Origin: Paraburkholderia sp.
Lineage (GTDB): Bacteria; Pseudomonadota; Gammaproteobacteria; Burkholderiales; Burkholderiaceae
DNA length: 64,000 bases
Reading direction: 5' to 3'
Assembly: GCF_028283785.1 (NCBI RefSeq)
Contig: NZ_JAPWKB010000012.1
Coordinates: 147,501 to 211,500 of the forward strand
Part shown: positions 61,889 to 64,000 of the stretch, piece after piece
Layout: the number at the start of each line of letters is the position of its first letter
Position numbering within the stretch: position 1 is the first letter of the stretch
Program-made: the position numbers and the translations under genes
Notes under the pieces: generated by a model
What the model saw: only the letters and a program-made list of their open reading frames with translations
Database searches by the model: none
Told to the model about the DNA's origin: nothing

Positions 61889-62401
61889 TCATCGCCACGC
61901 GAGCGCGATCCAGTACGTCTTCAGTGCGATGAGGTAGGTCACGAGTAGCGGAATCCAGCGTACGTCGTGATACCAGAAGGCAATTGCGACAAACATCGCT
62001 ATTGTTGTCCCCATCTTGAGCGCTTCGCCGATCATCCAGCTCATCACCGTTTCGGCGCCGCTCAGTGTTCTGAGGCGCGCTGCAAACAGCGCGCCCGGTA
62101 TCCAGCAGATCGCTCCACCCAGAAACGCGGATAGCGCAGCAGCGCCCGGCGGCTTGGAAAGCAGCCACCACACCAGCGTAGCACCCAGGGACAAAACCAT
62201 TTGCGCCGCCACGACCTTGAAAGGCGTGACGCGCGATGGACGGCTCACATTCGGACCAAACAGCTTTTCAGCCTCGGCCCGCGTAAGCGGAACGATATTG
62301 TTATCTTGCTGCTCGACATCCCATGCCTCTTCGGACGCAGACGGAATGTTGCTGACCGCGCGGTGTTCGTCGTGCCTGTGGTTCGGCGCTTGACCCGCCA
62401 T
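61889..62401 (-). CDS. atpI: ATP synthase subunit I (AtpI-like)
   Basis: A 170-aa membrane protein at the head of the atp operon. A hydrophilic N-terminus (residues 1-60, SEEAWDVEQQDNNIVPLTRA) is followed by four hydrophobic segments (MVLSLGATLVWWLL, AALSAFLGGAICWIPGALFA, MGTTIAMFVAIAFW, WIPLLVTYLIALKTYWIAL). AtpI helps assemble the c ring and may move Mg2+. The ATG at 62401 is preferred over a TTG five codons earlier. Confidence 0.9.
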   Translation of the reverse strand: MAGQAPNHRHDEHRAVSNIPSASEEAWDVEQQDNNIVPLTRAEAEKLFGPNVSRPSRVTPFKVVAAQMVLSLGATLVWWLLSKPPGAAALSAFLGGAICWIPGALFAARLRTLSGAETVMSWMIGEALKMGTTIAMFVAIAFWYHDVRWIPLLVTYLIALKTYWIALAWR

Positions 62402-62481
62402 CGCAGTGTTCCGCAAAAGTCCAAATTAGCCCGCGAGCTTACATGCCACTTACGGGGTTGCCTAGCAATTAAATCCGGGCG

Positions 62482-62510
62482 ATTGTAAGCGATAGTTGCA
62501 GGCAATTCAA
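62482..62510 (-). promoter_or_regulatory. Sigma-70 promoter of the atp operon
   Basis: On the minus strand TTGAAT, 17 bases, TACAAT. It lies about 80 bp before atpI and nothing similar was seen closer. Confidence 0.8.
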
Positions 62511-62716
62511 GACTTTAGGCCGTTCAATAAACCGCGCAAAACCGCCCCTCATGATGCGGCATAGTGTCTCAATAGGGCAATCGATTACTGACTGTAAGGC
62601 TGAATAGTGGTAGGCAAATGACGCGCTGAACAGGCGTCGAAAGAACTGGGATTTACGGCCGAATGATTGGAAATTAGGCAACCCGGAGAGCTACCTATTT
62701 TAGCCACGAAGATATC

Positions 62717-62752
62717 GAAAAATCGCGCGATTGCACTCGATGCGCGCGCGAT
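62717..62752 (-). terminator. Probable terminator of parAB
   Basis: On the minus strand ATCGCGCG / CGCGCGAT with a 15-base loop is followed by TTTTCG, 45 bp after the parB stop. Confidence 0.5.
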
Positions 62753-62796
62753 GCCTGCCTAGAAAACGATCAACTCGAAACAGCGGCGATATTCGA

Positions 62797-63687
62797 TCAA
62801 GCCGTCGCTGCTCCGCCCCGCAAACGCACCAGAATGCCTTCCAGCGCATCGAGGTCGCCGAAGTCGACGAGCACCTGGCCACGGCCGCGTCGGCCGAGTT
62901 TGATCTTCACCGTCGCTGACAGCAGATCCGACAACTCTTCTTCGAGACGTCGCGTATCGCGTCCGCCATCCTGATTCGCGCGCGCTTTCAAGGTCGGCGT
63001 GATTTTGGTCGTGGACGTGACCAGCTTCTCCGTCTCGCGCACCGACATCCGCTTGTTGATAACCTGATTGGCCAACGTGATCTGCGTCGCGGCGTCGACG
63101 GCGAGCAACGCGCGTGCGTGGCCCATGTCGAGATCGCCGGCGAGCAACATCGTCTGAACTGGCGCAGCCAGGTTCAACAATCGCAGCAAGTTCGACACTG
63201 CACTGCGCGAGCGCCCCACCGATTCCGCCGCCTGCTCGTGCGTAAAACCGAAATCGTCGAGCAAACGCTGGATGCCCTGCGCCTCTTCGAGCGGGTTCAA
63301 ATCCTCGCGCTGGATATTCTCGATCAGTGCCATCGCGGCGGCCGCCTGATCGGGCACGTCCTTCACCAACACCGGCACTTCATCGAGACCGGCAAGACGG
63401 GCGGCCCGGAAGCGTCGCTCGCCCGCGATGATTTCAAACTGATCGGGGCCAACCGGACGCACGAGAATCGGCTGCATCAAACCCTGCGCGCGAATACTCG
63501 CGGCCAGCTCCTGCAACGCGCCCTCGTCCATCCGCGTGCGCGGCTGGTACTTGCCGGCCTGCAGCTTGTCGAGCGGCAACGTATGCGGCGCGCCGTCGAT
63601 TTTCACCGCCTCGGTGATGTCCGCGCTGCCGCCGAGTAGCGCCTCAAGCCCGCGCCCCAATCCCTTCTTTCTCGCTACTGCGTTCAT
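62797..63687 (-). CDS. parB: Chromosome partitioning protein ParB
   Basis: A 296-aa CTP-dependent clamp that binds parS and spreads to build the partition complex. The N-terminus MNAVARKKGLGRGLEALLGG is the ParA-interacting segment. The CTP/arginine-rich box GERRFRAARLAG and NIQREDLNPLEEAQ lie in the N-terminal domain; the helix-turn-helix is around FTHEQAAESVGRSRSAVSNL. The C-terminal dimer domain ends LRGGAATA. ATG at 63687 after GAGGAAG. It follows parA by 37 bp. Confidence 0.97.
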   Translation of the reverse strand: MNAVARKKGLGRGLEALLGGSADITEAVKIDGAPHTLPLDKLQAGKYQPRTRMDEGALQELAASIRAQGLMQPILVRPVGPDQFEIIAGERRFRAARLAGLDEVPVLVKDVPDQAAAAMALIENIQREDLNPLEEAQGIQRLLDDFGFTHEQAAESVGRSRSAVSNLLRLLNLAAPVQTMLLAGDLDMGHARALLAVDAATQITLANQVINKRMSVRETEKLVTSTTKITPTLKARANQDGGRDTRRLEEELSDLLSATVKIKLGRRGRGQVLVDFGDLDALEGILVRLRGGAATA

Positions 63688-63724
63688 CGTGCTTCCTCGA
63701 TCCGCCTGGATGCCTGTCCGCGCG

Positions 63725-64000
63725 TCACGACGCGCGCACCCGTTCAATCATCTCCGCGCCAAACTGCACGTAGGCCTGCGCGCCGCGCGACGCCCGGTCA
63801 AACACCACGCCGGGCAATCCGTAACTCGGCGCTTCGGCGAGGCGCACGTTCCGCGGAATCACCACGTCGAACACCTTGTCGCCGAAATGTTCTTTCAACT
63901 GCTCGGACACCTGCTGTTGCAAGGTAATGCGCGGATCGAACATCACCCGCAACAACCCGATGACCTTCAAATCGCGATTCAGGTTCGCGTGAACCTGTTT
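63725..64000 (-). CDS. parA: Chromosome partitioning ATPase ParA, C-terminal part (cut by window edge)
   Basis: The last 91 residues of ParA, the Walker-type ATPase that moves ParB-parS complexes. Visible are MFDPRITLQQQVSEQLKEHF, DVVIPRNVRLAEAPSYGLPG and the end RGAQAYVQFGAEMIERVRAS. The Walker A motif lies beyond the window. Same operon as parB. Confidence 0.95.
   Translation of the reverse strand, partial: KQVHANLNRDLKVIGLLRVMFDPRITLQQQVSEQLKEHFGDKVFDVVIPRNVRLAEAPSYGLPGVVFDRASRGAQAYVQFGAEMIERVRAS

Noticed and set aside
62402..62796. parS site near parAB
   Set aside because: No TGTTNCACGTGAAACA-like palindrome was found here or elsewhere in the window.

Overview
The window reads as chromosomal DNA of a GC-rich betaproteobacterium of the Burkholderia/Paraburkholderia group, probably chromosome 1 near its origin. 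The reasons are the gene order atpIBEFHAGDC followed by parB-parA at the right edge, the H-NS type with a C-terminal AT-hook-like motif, the tandem glycine riboswitch in front of gcvTHP, and the flagellin/FliD/FliT block. This assignment is inference; no database was searched.

Layout. 1-8.7 kb is mixed housekeeping: a GT4 glycosyltransferase, H-NS, aquaporin Z, a secreted histidine phosphatase, a small PXPV/His-rich exported protein, a Cof-type phosphatase, a BadF-type sugar kinase, Tag glycosylase, an uncharacterised 141-aa protein and ribosomal protein S21. A frameshifted aldo/keto reductase follows. 9.8-19.2 kb is a flagellar and glycan block. fliC has a clear sigma-28 promoter and is followed by fliD, fliT, a TPR-OGT glycosyltransferase, a DegT-family sugar aminotransferase, an ATP-grasp ligase and a translationally coupled methyltransferase, most simply a flagellin-modification pathway. 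Next come tRNA-Arg(CCG), a diheme cytochrome c, a SnoaL-like protein and the Rep helicase. 23.8-24.8 kb is a non-coding repeat region: two inverted copies of a ~160-bp repeat, one split exactly at its hairpin tip by a 140-bp G tract, with degenerate 57-bp tandem repeats between them.

24.9-36.3 kb holds an oxidoreductase, a lipoprotein and the glycine cleavage operon under a tandem riboswitch with a visible terminator. After that come an alginate-lyase-family protein, L-serine dehydratase and a ThDP enzyme, so glycine and serine catabolism is clustered. 36.3-46.9 kb carries a branched-chain amino-acid binding protein, PutA (frameshifted in its DNA-binding domain, with GTTGCA operator half-sites upstream), PriA, HemE and a periplasmic PheC-like dehydratase. 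A possible structured RNA with its own terminator lies at 47.4-47.6 kb.

49.4-54.6 kb is an accessory insert between an acyl-CoA synthetase and the ATP synthase operon. It encodes a large protein with a C-terminal R-S-E ADP-ribosyltransferase domain and a 621-aa protein built of two tandem ~306-aa units resembling SpaA/prealbumin-like folds. 54.7-62.5 kb is the F1Fo ATP synthase operon with a good sigma-70 promoter. The window ends in parB and partial parA.

Three frameshifts occur in otherwise well-conserved genes (aldo/keto reductase, putA and the essential atpD). Together with the G tract they suggest that some indels are assembly errors rather than biology.
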